DNA of 64,000 nt from Chloroflexota bacterium (GTDB lineage Bacteria > Chloroflexota > Anaerolineae > Aggregatilineales > Phototrophicaceae). Both the position numbers and the translations under genes were made by a program. A model generated the notes under the pieces. The model had not been told where the DNA came from, did not search any database, and saw only the letters and a list, made by a program, of their open reading frames with translations. Location: the NCBI GenBank assembly GCA_011523735.1, contig WTGB01000115.1, positions 1 through 64,000 on the forward strand. The letters run 5' to 3'. Position 1 is the stretch's first letter. Each line of letters opens with the position of its first letter. Shown in pieces: positions 44,769 through 53,043 of this stretch.

Positions 44769-46577
44769 ATGCACAGGTTGCTGATTCTGGCGCTGTTTTG
44801 CGCGACCTTACTCTTGCGCTTACCGCAAACTCTTGCCTGCGGCGGCTACGAAATCACTGGTATTGATCGGATGGTGGAGTTTGCGGATGTCGTTGTTTCG
44901 GGGCGTGTGAAAAACGTGGATGACCTTGGCAACAACTTCATTTTAAAAGTAGAGCGTTATTTCAAGGGCAGCGGCAGCGCCTATCTTCCCATCGTTGGCA
45001 CGCGACCGGCCTGGTTCTATGCCGACACAGTTCGCAATTACTCAAACGGCTGCTATAACGTGAGACAGAAATTCGAGTTTCGTGAAGATGACTATGGTTA
45101 TTTTGCGCTCATGGCAAGGAGTGACGCTACTTTCTACTACTGGTTTGAATCCGTGTGGATTCCGGGCGAAGAGTTCTATGAGCGAACAAACACTGTCCTC
45201 TTCCGATACGAACCTCGATCAGAGGACAGCGTCGCATTCTTTCCATACGGAAGACCTGAATTGGAGCTGGAATCGCCACTGCCCGTCAGGCAGTTTGAGA
45301 GTCTCCTGCTGAAACTGTCCGACCAATCGCAAGCGGCCGCTCCGAAAAGTCAGTCCTATCCACTGATGCGATTTTTGTATTTGACAACTGAATCTGGAGA
45401 GCGCTATCGCCTCAATCCGGATTACTCTGTCACCCACCTTGATCCCGAAAAGTTTCCCGTCGCGATTTCAAATGACGGCAGCCATATCATGTTCCGCCTC
45501 GACTATGATGAACTCGCGATTCAGTATATGGATCGTGTAAAGAAGGCGATACACCCTTGCGCATACTGCGAAGCCCTCGGCAATCTGTCGGTCGGCAGTG
45601 GGCGCACGCTATCCACTGGCGACTATTCGACAAACGGCTGGCTGGAACCCATAAAAGGCTGGTATGCGCGATTCTCTCCTGACAGCAATTTTGTGGCTGT
45701 GCAAGAAAGCGACAGGCTGGTCATCTACATGCTTGACAACTGGATGCATGAACAATACGGCTATGGGCAAGAAATGAGGCTGACAGTTGTCGCGGGGCAA
45801 ACTGTCTGGTGGCATCCGCACTATACTGAAACGTGGGATCATTACTTAGAGGATCGAGAGCCGCTGGAATGGAGCGCCGACAGCACGACCTTGGCCTATC
45901 AAGATGAACGCGGAATATGGCGCTGGGACATCTTCGAAGAAACTCATCCGCAATTGGCGCTCGCCACAAATTATGGCAACAGGTTGCTCGACATTTCCCG
46001 AAGCGGGAGATACGTCCGATATGGCCACGACGAAACATGGAGTCTGATCGATGTCACCAACGGCGAGTCTTATGAACGCGCCATCGCAACGCCCGACGAA
46101 CGGAATCTCATATTTATCAAACCGGCTTTCCCCAAACATACAGTGACTGTCGCAGCTGGGCGGAAATCTTATGCTCGCGACACATCAAGGCGCTGTCGCG
46201 CGCCCTTAACGCAGTGTCCGATTAACGTCACGTTTGCAGAGGAGCCGATCGAAGTCTTCGAATACCAACCTGGTTGGTTGGGCCTTGTATCCAGTTCTGG
46301 CATCATGATCTTCCCCTGGCAGTTGGCAATGGAAGAAGGCGGATTGAATGTCGCTACAGAGCGCGAGCAAACTATTAAGGCATTTGACTTTGACGGCAAG
46401 AATGGGATTCCGGCAATTGCCTTTGACGCATACTCGATAAGTTTCCATTTCTCCGACAGATACAGCAGAATGCGCCCTGATTACGGGCGCTTTAATGCGG
46501 TCAATCTTGAGAATGAGCTTGACAGCCCGATTGTCGATCTGGAATGGGGACAGCCTATCTTCTACGAAGGGCGCTAG
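44769..46577 (+). CDS. Secreted protein with TIMP/NTR-like start and beta-propeller-like body
   Basis: A 602-residue protein. Signal peptide about residues 1-24 (ends TLA before CGGYE). Residues 24-125 (FADVVVSGRVKNVD, then FILKVERYFKGS) resemble the bacterial TIMP/NTR-like domains that begin with a cysteine after the signal. The remainder has repeated W-x-P/D motifs (WYARFSPDSNFVAV, LEWSADSTTLAY, ISRSGRYVRY), consistent with WD40/TolB-like blades. GAAGGAGGAAC precedes the ATG. Base composition is more AT-rich than the catabolic genes. Function unknown. Confidence 0.75.
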   Translation: MHRLLILALFCATLLLRLPQTLACGGYEITGIDRMVEFADVVVSGRVKNVDDLGNNFILKVERYFKGSGSAYLPIVGTRPAWFYADTVRNYSNGCYNVRQKFEFREDDYGYFALMARSDATFYYWFESVWIPGEEFYERTNTVLFRYEPRSEDSVAFFPYGRPELELESPLPVRQFESLLLKLSDQSQAAAPKSQSYPLMRFLYLTTESGERYRLNPDYSVTHLDPEKFPVAISNDGSHIMFRLDYDELAIQYMDRVKKAIHPCAYCEALGNLSVGSGRTLSTGDYSTNGWLEPIKGWYARFSPDSNFVAVQESDRLVIYMLDNWMHEQYGYGQEMRLTVVAGQTVWWHPHYTETWDHYLEDREPLEWSADSTTLAYQDERGIWRWDIFEETHPQLALATNYGNRLLDISRSGRYVRYGHDETWSLIDVTNGESYERAIATPDERNLIFIKPAFPKHTVTVAAGRKSYARDTSRRCRAPLTQCPINVTFAEEPIEVFEYQPGWLGLVSSSGIMIFPWQLAMEEGGLNVATEREQTIKAFDFDGKNGIPAIAFDAYSISFHFSDRYSRMRPDYGRFNAVNLENELDSPIVDLEWGQPIFYEGR

Positions 46578-47149
46578 CCATACTTGGGATTATCCACCAC
46601 AGCCGGCTCGCCATCCCGCAGCATGACCAGCTTGCGGAAGCCATCGCGTTCAATCGTGCCGTAATCGTGGCCCGCCCGCGCTTCCCAGATGGAGAAGAAG
46701 ACGAAGTCCTCAGCGCCGATGTTGACCGTGCGGTGCGCCCAGAATGGCGGCACATAGGCAGCGCTGCCAGCAACCATCTCCAGCTCGCTGGCGTTGCCGT
46801 CTGCCGTCTGCAAGAGGAGCATGCCCCGCCCCGACAAGCCGAAATAGACCTCGCCCTGTTCGCGCCGGGCGTGATAATGCCCCTTGGTCATGTGGCATTC
46901 CCCGCCGATGGTCCCGGGCAGGATGCGCGTGGTGCAATGCGGGATCTGCCCTTCTTCGACGGGCAATTCGACCGTATGCACCTCGTAGATGAGGCGGTCG
47001 CCTTCACCTGCCAGGATGCGAGCGGCTTCGTCGCGGTCGGCATACATCCCGGCCATATCGCTGAGCCGGCGCTGATAGACGCCGCGACGGGGTGTGAAGG
47101 CGCCGCTTTCGAAATTGACTTCGGTGACAAAGGGCTGAATGAGGGTCAT
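46574..47149 (-). CDS. Cupin-type glucose-6-phosphate isomerase
   Basis: A 191-residue cupin phosphoglucose isomerase (archaeal type, PF06560-like), interconverting glucose 6-phosphate and fructose 6-phosphate. The metal ligands match the Pyrococcus enzyme closely: His91 and His93 in GHYHARREQGE, Glu100, and His139 in PPFWAHRTVN. The ATG at 47149 is chosen; a longer open frame upstream runs through a repeat-rich gap. The stop codon shares a CTAG palindrome with that of the convergent secreted-protein gene. Confidence 0.9.
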   Translation of the reverse strand: MTLIQPFVTEVNFESGAFTPRRGVYQRRLSDMAGMYADRDEAARILAGEGDRLIYEVHTVELPVEEGQIPHCTTRILPGTIGGECHMTKGHYHARREQGEVYFGLSGRGMLLLQTADGNASELEMVAGSAAYVPPFWAHRTVNIGAEDFVFFSIWEARAGHDYGTIERDGFRKLVMLRDGEPAVVDNPKYG

Positions 47150-47243
47150 GATGATGCTCGCTCCAAATGTGCTAGAGACATTTCCATTTAACCACAGCCG
47201 CTCGGCGGCAGCGATAAAGTCTGTCGCGCTCACACAAAATAAC

Positions 47244-47274
47244 AAACCTTCACCTTGCAAGAGCAAGGTGGTTT
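47244..47274 (-). terminator. Possible terminator downstream of the shikimate dehydrogenase-like gene
   Basis: A perfect 8-base stem CACCTTGC/GCAAGGTG with AAGA loop (47251-47270), extended by AAACC/GTTT. On the minus strand it is followed by TTTGTTATTTTG, a moderate T-rich tail. It lies about 210 bases past the upstream gene and before the isomerase gene. Confidence 0.4.
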
Positions 47275-47331
47275 GATAAAAAAGAGAACACGGGAGTAAG
47301 TCCAAGTAAGTCGCGCAAAAAAGCGAGCCGT

Positions 47332-47390
47332 GTAGAGGCGACCAAGAAGTGGCTGTGTCTACGCGCCACCCTGGTCGCCCACTGACGCTG
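47332..47390. repeat. Dispersed palindrome, long composite copy
   Basis: Outer arms GGCGACCA and TGGTCGCC with an inner stretch that includes GTCTACGCGCCACCC. The inner part resembles the block in the copies near 39.3-39.4 kb. Confidence 0.5.
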
Positions 47391-47404
47391 CGACTTGTGG
47401 TTTC

Positions 47405-47429
47405 GGGCGACATGGTATATCGCCCCTAC
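47405..47429. repeat. Dispersed palindrome GGGCGACATGG...TATCGCCCCTAC
   Basis: A 25-base copy, with GGGCGA and TCGCCC arms, in opposite orientation to that at 42154-42178. Confidence 0.55.
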
Positions 47430-47478
47430 CGATCGTTGCTTTAGCGAAATTTGCATTACTTTATTGGTTCTACTGAGA

Positions 47479-48417
47479 TTAGCTCGATTTACGGACATCG
47501 TTGGCGGCAGCGCGCAGTTGGTTGAACGTATCTTCGTCAAGGTTGATATCAAAGATTTCGGCGATGACTTCCGTCCAACCGTGCAAGAAATACATCCAGC
47601 CGTCTTCGATGGTCAAGCCGAACGCGTGCGCCTGCGCCAAAGCCTGCTGCATGAAATCGCGCTGACCGCGATAATTCAGCTCCCAGATCAAGCCTGCCTG
47701 CGGAAAGCGCGCCGCCGGGGTCAGAGGCGAGCCGGGTTTGTCCTTCCCCAAGCCAGTAGCGTTGATGACCAGCGAACCGGCCGGCAGACCGTGTAGCAGA
47801 GCGTCGTTATCCGCCGCGCTTTGGCTGAGATGGTACTCGAACTCAACTGGCGTATCCAGTCGCTCGTGAATGCGGCGGATTGACGTTAGTCGTTCAGGCA
47901 AGATATCAGCCAGCAGAAAGCGGCGCGGATGCCCGCCGCCGGGGTTTGCCTCCGCCATACAGACGCTGATGGCGACAGCGGCCCCACCTGCGCCCAGACA
48001 GAGCACATCACGGCGCGATCCGTTCCAGTAAGCAGGAGTGACGAGCTGATCCAGCGCCTGCGCCGACGAAATCGGATCTTTGGCGAAACCCAGCACCTGT
48101 CCATTACGCTTAATGATGCAGGAAACTTCTGCGCAGATCCTGGCGTAGTGATCGAATTCGTCAAACATATCGCGGCAGGCTCGCAGCAGGTCGATCTTGT
48201 GCGCGGTGATCAGCGCGCCCTTGATGGCTTGATCGTCGATGATCGCGCGCAGGGCTTGCCGATAGCGATCCGCCGGCGCGCGCAAGGGCAAGTCAATGCC
48301 GACGATGTCGCAATTGATGCCAAGGATATCCGACCATCTCGGAAAGATCTTCATGATGGAGGAGCCGCCAGTAGAGACGCCAATGAAGACCACTTTGGAC
48401 CGTGTTGACTTCGTCAT
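47479..48417 (-). CDS. Shikimate dehydrogenase-like protein
   Basis: A 312-residue protein of the shikimate/quinate dehydrogenase fold. ALITAHKIDLL corresponds to the substrate-binding motif with the catalytic Lys (usually V-T-x-P-x-K), GFAKDPIS holds the partner Asp, and LCLGAGGAAVAIS is the Rossmann cofactor site. Biosynthetic AroE is about 270-290 residues, so this is a longer divergent branch. It lies 10 bases after a xylulokinase-like gene. A role in the catabolism of a sugar or cyclitol rather than aromatic synthesis is inferred. The ATG at 48417 avoids overlap with the kinase gene. Confidence 0.85.
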   Translation of the reverse strand: MTKSTRSKVVFIGVSTGGSSIMKIFPRWSDILGINCDIVGIDLPLRAPADRYRQALRAIIDDQAIKGALITAHKIDLLRACRDMFDEFDHYARICAEVSCIIKRNGQVLGFAKDPISSAQALDQLVTPAYWNGSRRDVLCLGAGGAAVAISVCMAEANPGGGHPRRFLLADILPERLTSIRRIHERLDTPVEFEYHLSQSAADNDALLHGLPAGSLVINATGLGKDKPGSPLTPAARFPQAGLIWELNYRGQRDFMQQALAQAHAFGLTIEDGWMYFLHGWTEVIAEIFDINLDEDTFNQLRAAANDVRKSS

Positions 48418-48427
48418 CGGCGCTGTC

Positions 48428-49954
48428 TCAGAGCGCGGCGATGTCGTCATAAACCGGCTCAAGCGCGTCATAGAGGCGGTTGAAGACGGGCATCATGCGC
48501 TCGTAAATCGCCTGGGCAGACTGGTCCGGCATGATAGTTGCAGCGACCGCGTTCATCTGGTGGATCATGTCGAAGCTGGGGTAAAGCCCGACGCCGACGC
48601 CGCCAACCAGCGCCGCGCCCATTGAGGTCGCCTCTTCGAGGATGGCCAGACGCTGCACCGGCATGCCGTAGATATCCGCCATGATCTGGTTCCAGACGCG
48701 CCCGCTGGCGCCGCCGCCGATGAGACGCATCCGAGTGATTTCCGTACCTTGGGCGCGGAAAGCATCGAGGATGACACGCAGGTTCATCGTCACGCCTTCC
48801 AGCACGGCGCGGTACATATGAGCGCGGCTGTGGCGGATGGTCAAGCCGATAAAAGCGCCGCGAGCATGGGGGTTCCAGCGCGGGCTGCGCTCGCCGAGCA
48901 GGTAAGGCAGGAAGAAGAGCCCTTCCGCGCCCGGCGCGACCTGGGCGATTTCCAGGTTGATAAGTTCGTAAGGGCTGATGCCGAGACGTTCGGCGGTCTC
49001 CTTCTCGAAGAGCGAGAGTTGATCGCGCGTCCACTGGTAGGAGGCGCCGGCCGCTTGCATGGTGCCAGTTGGCATAAACATATCGGGGATGACGTGGCCG
49101 AAGGTGAAAGTGCGGTAAGCGGGGTCATAGATCGGTTCCGGCGTGGAGAGGGCGATCCAGGACGATGAGCCGACATAATTATAAGCCGAGCCGGCCTCGA
49201 TCACGCCAGCGCCAGCCGCGGCACAGGCGCCATCACCGCCGCCGATGACCACCGGTGTACCCGCCGCCACGCCCACTTCCTCGGCCGCCGCCGCTTGCAC
49301 TTCGCCAACGACATCGGTGGAGAGGCGAATTTCCGGCAGCTTCTCGACAGGCAGCTCTACCGCATCCAGTATCGCGCCTGACCATTCGCCCGCGGTCAAG
49401 TCATAGAGATTCATGCTGGAGGCATCGGAGGGGTCGGTGACAAAAGCGCCGGTCAAGCGGGCGACGATGGCGTCTTTGGCGTGGACGAATCGGTGCGTGG
49501 CGCGGTAGATATCGGGCTGATTATCGCGGATCCAGAGGATCTTCGCCAAGGAGTAGGAAGCGCTGAGACGATGCCCGGTAATTCGATAGACATCTTCAAA
49601 AGAGAGGCGCTCGCCGATCCAATGTTCCTGCTCGAGGGCGCGCTGATCAGCCCAGATGATAGCGCTGCGCAAAGGGCGGGCGTCGCGGTCGAGCGGCACG
49701 GCGCCCATCATTTGCCCGCTGAAAGTGATGCAGGCGATATCATCCGGGCGGACGCCGGTCTCGCTGAGCAGATGCCGGGTGGAACGGCAGACCGCCTCCC
49801 ACCAATCATCGGGGTTTTGCTCCGCCCAGCCAGTATGGGCGTATTCGGTATCGTAAGCCTGGAAAGCGGCGCCGACCAGCGCCCCTTCACGGTCATAAAG
49901 CGTGGCTTTGTTGCCGGTCGTGCCGAGGTCATGCGCGATGACGTAATTTGCCAT
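48428..49954 (-). CDS. xylB: FGGY-family sugar kinase, xylulokinase-like
   Basis: A 508-residue kinase. IAHDLGTTGNKATLYD is the N-terminal phosphate-binding motif, DPSDASSMNLYDL is a xylulokinase-like segment, and MRLIGGGASGRVWNQIMAD is the C-terminal ATP-binding motif. FGGY enzymes phosphorylate xylulose, ribulose, glycerol and similar sugars. The symbol is a best guess from family resemblance. The ATG at 49954 begins the first strand. It is transcribed with the shikimate dehydrogenase-like gene and is divergent from an ABC sugar importer. Confidence 0.85.
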   Translation of the reverse strand: MANYVIAHDLGTTGNKATLYDREGALVGAAFQAYDTEYAHTGWAEQNPDDWWEAVCRSTRHLLSETGVRPDDIACITFSGQMMGAVPLDRDARPLRSAIIWADQRALEQEHWIGERLSFEDVYRITGHRLSASYSLAKILWIRDNQPDIYRATHRFVHAKDAIVARLTGAFVTDPSDASSMNLYDLTAGEWSGAILDAVELPVEKLPEIRLSTDVVGEVQAAAAEEVGVAAGTPVVIGGGDGACAAAGAGVIEAGSAYNYVGSSSWIALSTPEPIYDPAYRTFTFGHVIPDMFMPTGTMQAAGASYQWTRDQLSLFEKETAERLGISPYELINLEIAQVAPGAEGLFFLPYLLGERSPRWNPHARGAFIGLTIRHSRAHMYRAVLEGVTMNLRVILDAFRAQGTEITRMRLIGGGASGRVWNQIMADIYGMPVQRLAILEEATSMGAALVGGVGVGLYPSFDMIHQMNAVAATIMPDQSAQAIYERMMPVFNRLYDALEPVYDDIAAL

Positions 49955-50140
49955 GGGGTACCGGTCCGGATGTGAAATCGCAGATGAGGGCAAGCATACA
50001 GAATCCGCGGCGTGAATACAAGCAGCCTGTTAGATCGCCTGAATTCACGATACAATGCGCAGGCGTCCGCGGATATCAGCATTCGCAGGCGCGGGAACCC
50101 GCAGGTTCATCACCGTATCCACAAGCAATGGAGTGTAACA

Positions 50141-51610
50141 ATGACTAAACTATCTCTCTTTGTAGTGCTAGCGCTGCTGACAGTTGTCATTGCGGCGCCG
50201 GTCAGCGCGCAGGATTTCTCCGGGCAGACTGTCGTCGTGGTCACGCAGACCGGTTCAGCCATCGGCGGTCCCGTGCTGGACAAGGGACCGATCTGGGAAG
50301 AGGCCACCGGTGGCAATATCGTCTTGCAGACCTTCGCGTTTGGCGAGCTCTTCGAGAAGATCGTCACGGCGCTCTCGACCGGCTCGGGCGATTATGATGT
50401 TCTGATTTACGCCGCCGACTGGGCGGGCGACATCATGGCGCCGGGTTATGTGATGGAGATCCCGCAAGCGACGCTGGACGCCATCGAATCCGATGATGTC
50501 ATCCCGCTGTATGCCGACCGCATCACGACCTGGGGCGGCGTGCCTTATGCCCTGCCCTATGATGGCGATGCGCACATGCTCTACTATCGCAAAGACCTGG
50601 TCGACAACGAAATGTACGCGGCTGATTTCGAGGCGCAATACGGTTACGCCTTGGGCGAGCCGACCACCTGGACGCAGTACCGCGATATCGCCGAGTTCTT
50701 CAACGGCATGGAAGTGGATACCGCTGGCGCGATGGCGCCGATCTATGGCGCCCTGGAAGCGCAGCGCCGCAACGCGCAGTCCTACTGGGTTTACCTCTCC
50801 CGCGCCGCTGGCTATGGCAAGGTGCCGGGCAATCCCTGCTTCTTTTTCAGCTGTGATGACATGAGTCCGCAGGTCAACAACCCCGGTTGGGTGCGCGCGC
50901 TTGAAGAATACATCGACATCCGCAACGTCGGCGATCCGGAAATGATCAACTACGATGTGGCTGATACGCGCACGCTGATGGCGACTGGCACCGCCGTGCT
51001 GAACCTGGACTGGGGCGATGTCGGCACGATCTCGGTCGATGAGAATGTCTCCCTGGTCAAGGGCGCTGTCGGTTTCGGCGTATTGCCCGGCGGCGATTCC
51101 TACTGGGATTACGAAGCTGGTGAATGGGTCATGGAAGAGAATCCGGCGCCCTTTATCGCCTTCGGCGGCTGGATCATCTCGATCGCGGCCGACAGCGATG
51201 TGACCGAAGCCGCGCTTGATTTCGCCTCCTTCCTGGCGAGCAAAGATGTGGTGAACGAATTGGCGGTCACTGGCGGGACCGGCATCAATCCGAGCCGCTT
51301 CAGCCAATTGGCGGATACCGCGCCCTGGGTAGCGGCTGGCTTCGATGAAGAAAGCGCCGCCGACTACCTGGACGCCATCCAGAACACCATCAACCACCCG
51401 AATGCCGTGCTCGACATCCGCATCACCGGCTCGGCGGAGTATCTGTCGACCTTGGATGCCGAGATCGCCCGCGCCCTCGCTGGCGAGATCACCGCCCAGG
51501 AAGCGCTGGACAATGTCGCCGAGCTATGGGATGCGATCACCGACCGTCTGGGGCGCGACGCGCAGCTTGAGCAATACAAGGCGGCGGTTGGCTATATGGG
51601 TGATATGTAG
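50141..51610 (+). CDS. Sugar-binding protein of a CUT1 importer (GH32 operon)
   Basis: A 489-residue family 1 solute-binding protein. Signal peptide about residues 1-24 (ends VSAQD) without a lipobox cysteine. The mature part begins FSGQTVVVVTQTG. The ATG at 50141 is used because GGAG lies eight bases upstream and the signal peptide starts here; the longer reading from 50012 has no such site. A cysteine-rich CFFFSCDD segment (about residue 232-239) may form a disulfide. Followed, after a repeat-rich gap, by two permeases and a GH32-like gene. Confidence 0.9.
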   Translation: MTKLSLFVVLALLTVVIAAPVSAQDFSGQTVVVVTQTGSAIGGPVLDKGPIWEEATGGNIVLQTFAFGELFEKIVTALSTGSGDYDVLIYAADWAGDIMAPGYVMEIPQATLDAIESDDVIPLYADRITTWGGVPYALPYDGDAHMLYYRKDLVDNEMYAADFEAQYGYALGEPTTWTQYRDIAEFFNGMEVDTAGAMAPIYGALEAQRRNAQSYWVYLSRAAGYGKVPGNPCFFFSCDDMSPQVNNPGWVRALEEYIDIRNVGDPEMINYDVADTRTLMATGTAVLNLDWGDVGTISVDENVSLVKGAVGFGVLPGGDSYWDYEAGEWVMEENPAPFIAFGGWIISIAADSDVTEAALDFASFLASKDVVNELAVTGGTGINPSRFSQLADTAPWVAAGFDEESAADYLDAIQNTINHPNAVLDIRITGSAEYLSTLDAEIARALAGEITAQEALDNVAELWDAITDRLGRDAQLEQYKAAVGYMGDM

Positions 51611-51675
51611 TTGGTGTCTACCGCACGCCCGGCCCCCTCTCCGAGATCTGAGCAGGGGATATGCTTGGGGCACAA

Positions 51676-51720
51676 AGATACCTGTAGGGGTCAGCCGGTG
51701 GCTGACCCCTACAGGTATCT
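51676..51720. repeat. 45-base perfect palindrome, 21-base arms
   Basis: Left arm AGATACCTGTAGGGGTCAGC plus C, loop GGT, right arm its exact complement. It contains the GTAGGGGTCAGCC core of the dispersed family, with flanking bases also paired. No run of T follows, so it is not a classical terminator. Confidence 0.75.
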
Positions 51721-51735
51721 TTAGGTTGAGAAAAT

Positions 51736-51760
51736 GTAGGGGCGGCCCGGTGGGTCGCCC
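51736..51760. repeat. Dispersed palindrome GTAGGGGCGGCCC...GGGTCGCCC
   Basis: A 25-base copy of the family 16 bases after the perfect palindrome, making a double element. Confidence 0.55.
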
Positions 51761-51806
51761 GAATATATCTCTGCCATTAGCATTTGCCGAAGAAAGGTGA
51801 ACTGAC

Positions 51807-52010
51807 ATGGTGATGAACGATACTGATGAGGTTGTCCGCTAGTCGAAAGTGATTAGTGGTAAGCTACGTGCCTAGTGGAGCGACGATGAGCGCTACAGGT
51901 GGCACGACGATAACACTGCCAATAAGTTGGACAAAGTGAATGACAAGCTAGATACAATGATTCGCATTCTAGAGTCTATTGAGCGAAAACTTGAAAGATC
52001 CTCTTACTAG
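51807..52010 (+). pseudogene. Decayed small reading frame with two in-frame TAG codons
   Basis: An ATG with AAAGGTG upstream starts a 67-codon frame that stays open to a terminal TAG, apart from TAG codons at 51840 and 51873. The last part, NKLDKVNDKLDTMIRILESI, looks like a coiled coil. Other genes in the window use TAG as a normal stop, so readthrough is unlikely. It could be a remnant of a small helical protein or chance. Confidence 0.35.
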
Positions 52011-52041
52011 ATAGGCGGTATTAAACATACGAGAGGTTGTC

Positions 52042-53043
52042 TTGGTTAGCCCCGCAACGCCCAGCATGTCCACCGTGCGCGAAGACAGGATCATGAAGCG
52101 GGTCTTCCTCAGTCCCGCGGTGATTATACTGCTCACTCTGTCGATATTCCCCCTGCTCTGGTCGCTTGGCATCAGCTTCACCGATATGCAGCGCGGCGGC
52201 TCGACGATTGCCCGGCAAGCGGCTTCTCAAGGCATCACCGAAGGCGTCGGCTTCCTGGGCTTGGGCTTCGAGCTGACAAGCCGCAACTATGAGCGCTTGC
52301 TGGTTGATGGGCGTCTGCACAGCACCGTGCGCAACACGATGATCTATGTCTTCCTCGGCGTGATGATTCAGTACCTCATCGGCTTGGGCTTGGCGACGGT
52401 CTTGAACCAGCCTTTTCGCGGGCGGAATATCGTGCGGGTCATCTTCCTGATGCCGATGATGATGACGCCGGTGGCGGCCGCTTATACCGGGCGCATGTTC
52501 TTCGATTCCAATCCTCTGCGCTCGCCCCTTGCCGATTTTCTGCGCGACTTTGGCAAGCTGTTCGGCCTGGAGCGCGGCATCAGCGTACCCTGGTTCACCG
52601 ATATCGGCTGGGCGCCAATCGCGATACTCATCATCGACGCCTGGCAGTGGATTCCTTTTATGACGCTGATTTTGCTGGCGGGCATGCAAGCCATCCCCGA
52701 TGACATCTACGAGGCGGCGCGGGTGGATGGCGCCAATGTCTTGCAGATCTTCTGGCGCGTCACGGTACCGATCTTGCTGCCGATCTCGCTGACCGTGATA
52801 CTCATTCGCGGCTTGGAGATCTTCAAGATCATCGATGTGGTGGTGGTGACGACGGGCGGCGGACCGGGCTCGGCGACCGAGTCTCTGACGCTGTACATAT
52901 TTGAACAGGCTCTTAGCAACGGCAATTATGGTTATGCCAGCGCGATCGCTTATGTTCTGCTGGTATTGGTCATTATTTTCGCCACGATATTTCTGGCGGT
53001 GGGCCGGCGCTGGACGCGCGGCGCGGTTGGGCGAGGCGAGTGA
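52042..53043 (+). CDS. CUT1 ABC importer permease (MalF/UgpA type, GH32 operon)
   Basis: A 333-residue permease with the docking loop [17 protein letters not shown] followed by TVPILLP. TTG at 52042 with GAGAGG just upstream appears to be the start; ATG at 52066 or 52093 would also keep the first helix. A loop after helix 1 (about residues 48-80) is longer than in the other MalF-type permeases here. The stop overlaps the next start (TGATG). Confidence 0.88.
   Translation: MVSPATPSMSTVREDRIMKRVFLSPAVIILLTLSIFPLLWSLGISFTDMQRGGSTIARQAASQGITEGVGFLGLGFELTSRNYERLLVDGRLHSTVRNTMIYVFLGVMIQYLIGLGLATVLNQPFRGRNIVRVIFLMPMMMTPVAAAYTGRMFFDSNPLRSPLADFLRDFGKLFGLERGISVPWFTDIGWAPIAILIIDAWQWIPFMTLILLAGMQAIPDDIYEAARVDGANVLQIFWRVTVPILLPISLTVILIRGLEIFKIIDVVVVTTGGGPGSATESLTLYIFEQALSNGNYGYASAIAYVLLVLVIIFATIFLAVGRRWTRGAVGRGE

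Larger units (their letters stand above)
47150..47478. other. 329-base gap with terminator-like hairpin and two palindromes
   Basis: No gene is seen here. It holds a hairpin (47251-47270), a composite palindrome (47332-47390) and a simple palindrome (47405-47429). Confidence 0.6.
51611..52041. other. 431-base gap with large palindrome, second palindrome and a decayed small gene
   Basis: Between the binding-protein gene and the permease genes of one importer. Contents are described separately: the perfect palindrome at 51676-51720, a dispersed repeat at 51736-51760, and a small broken reading frame at 51807-52010. Confidence 0.6.

Noticed and set aside
51676-51720. Rho-independent terminator
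   Set aside because: The stem is strong but not followed by a T-run on either strand, and the operon appears to continue.
51840-51875. TAG recoding (stop-codon readthrough) in the small frame
   Set aside because: Several normal genes in the window end in TAG, and no pyrrolysine or suppressor system is visible.
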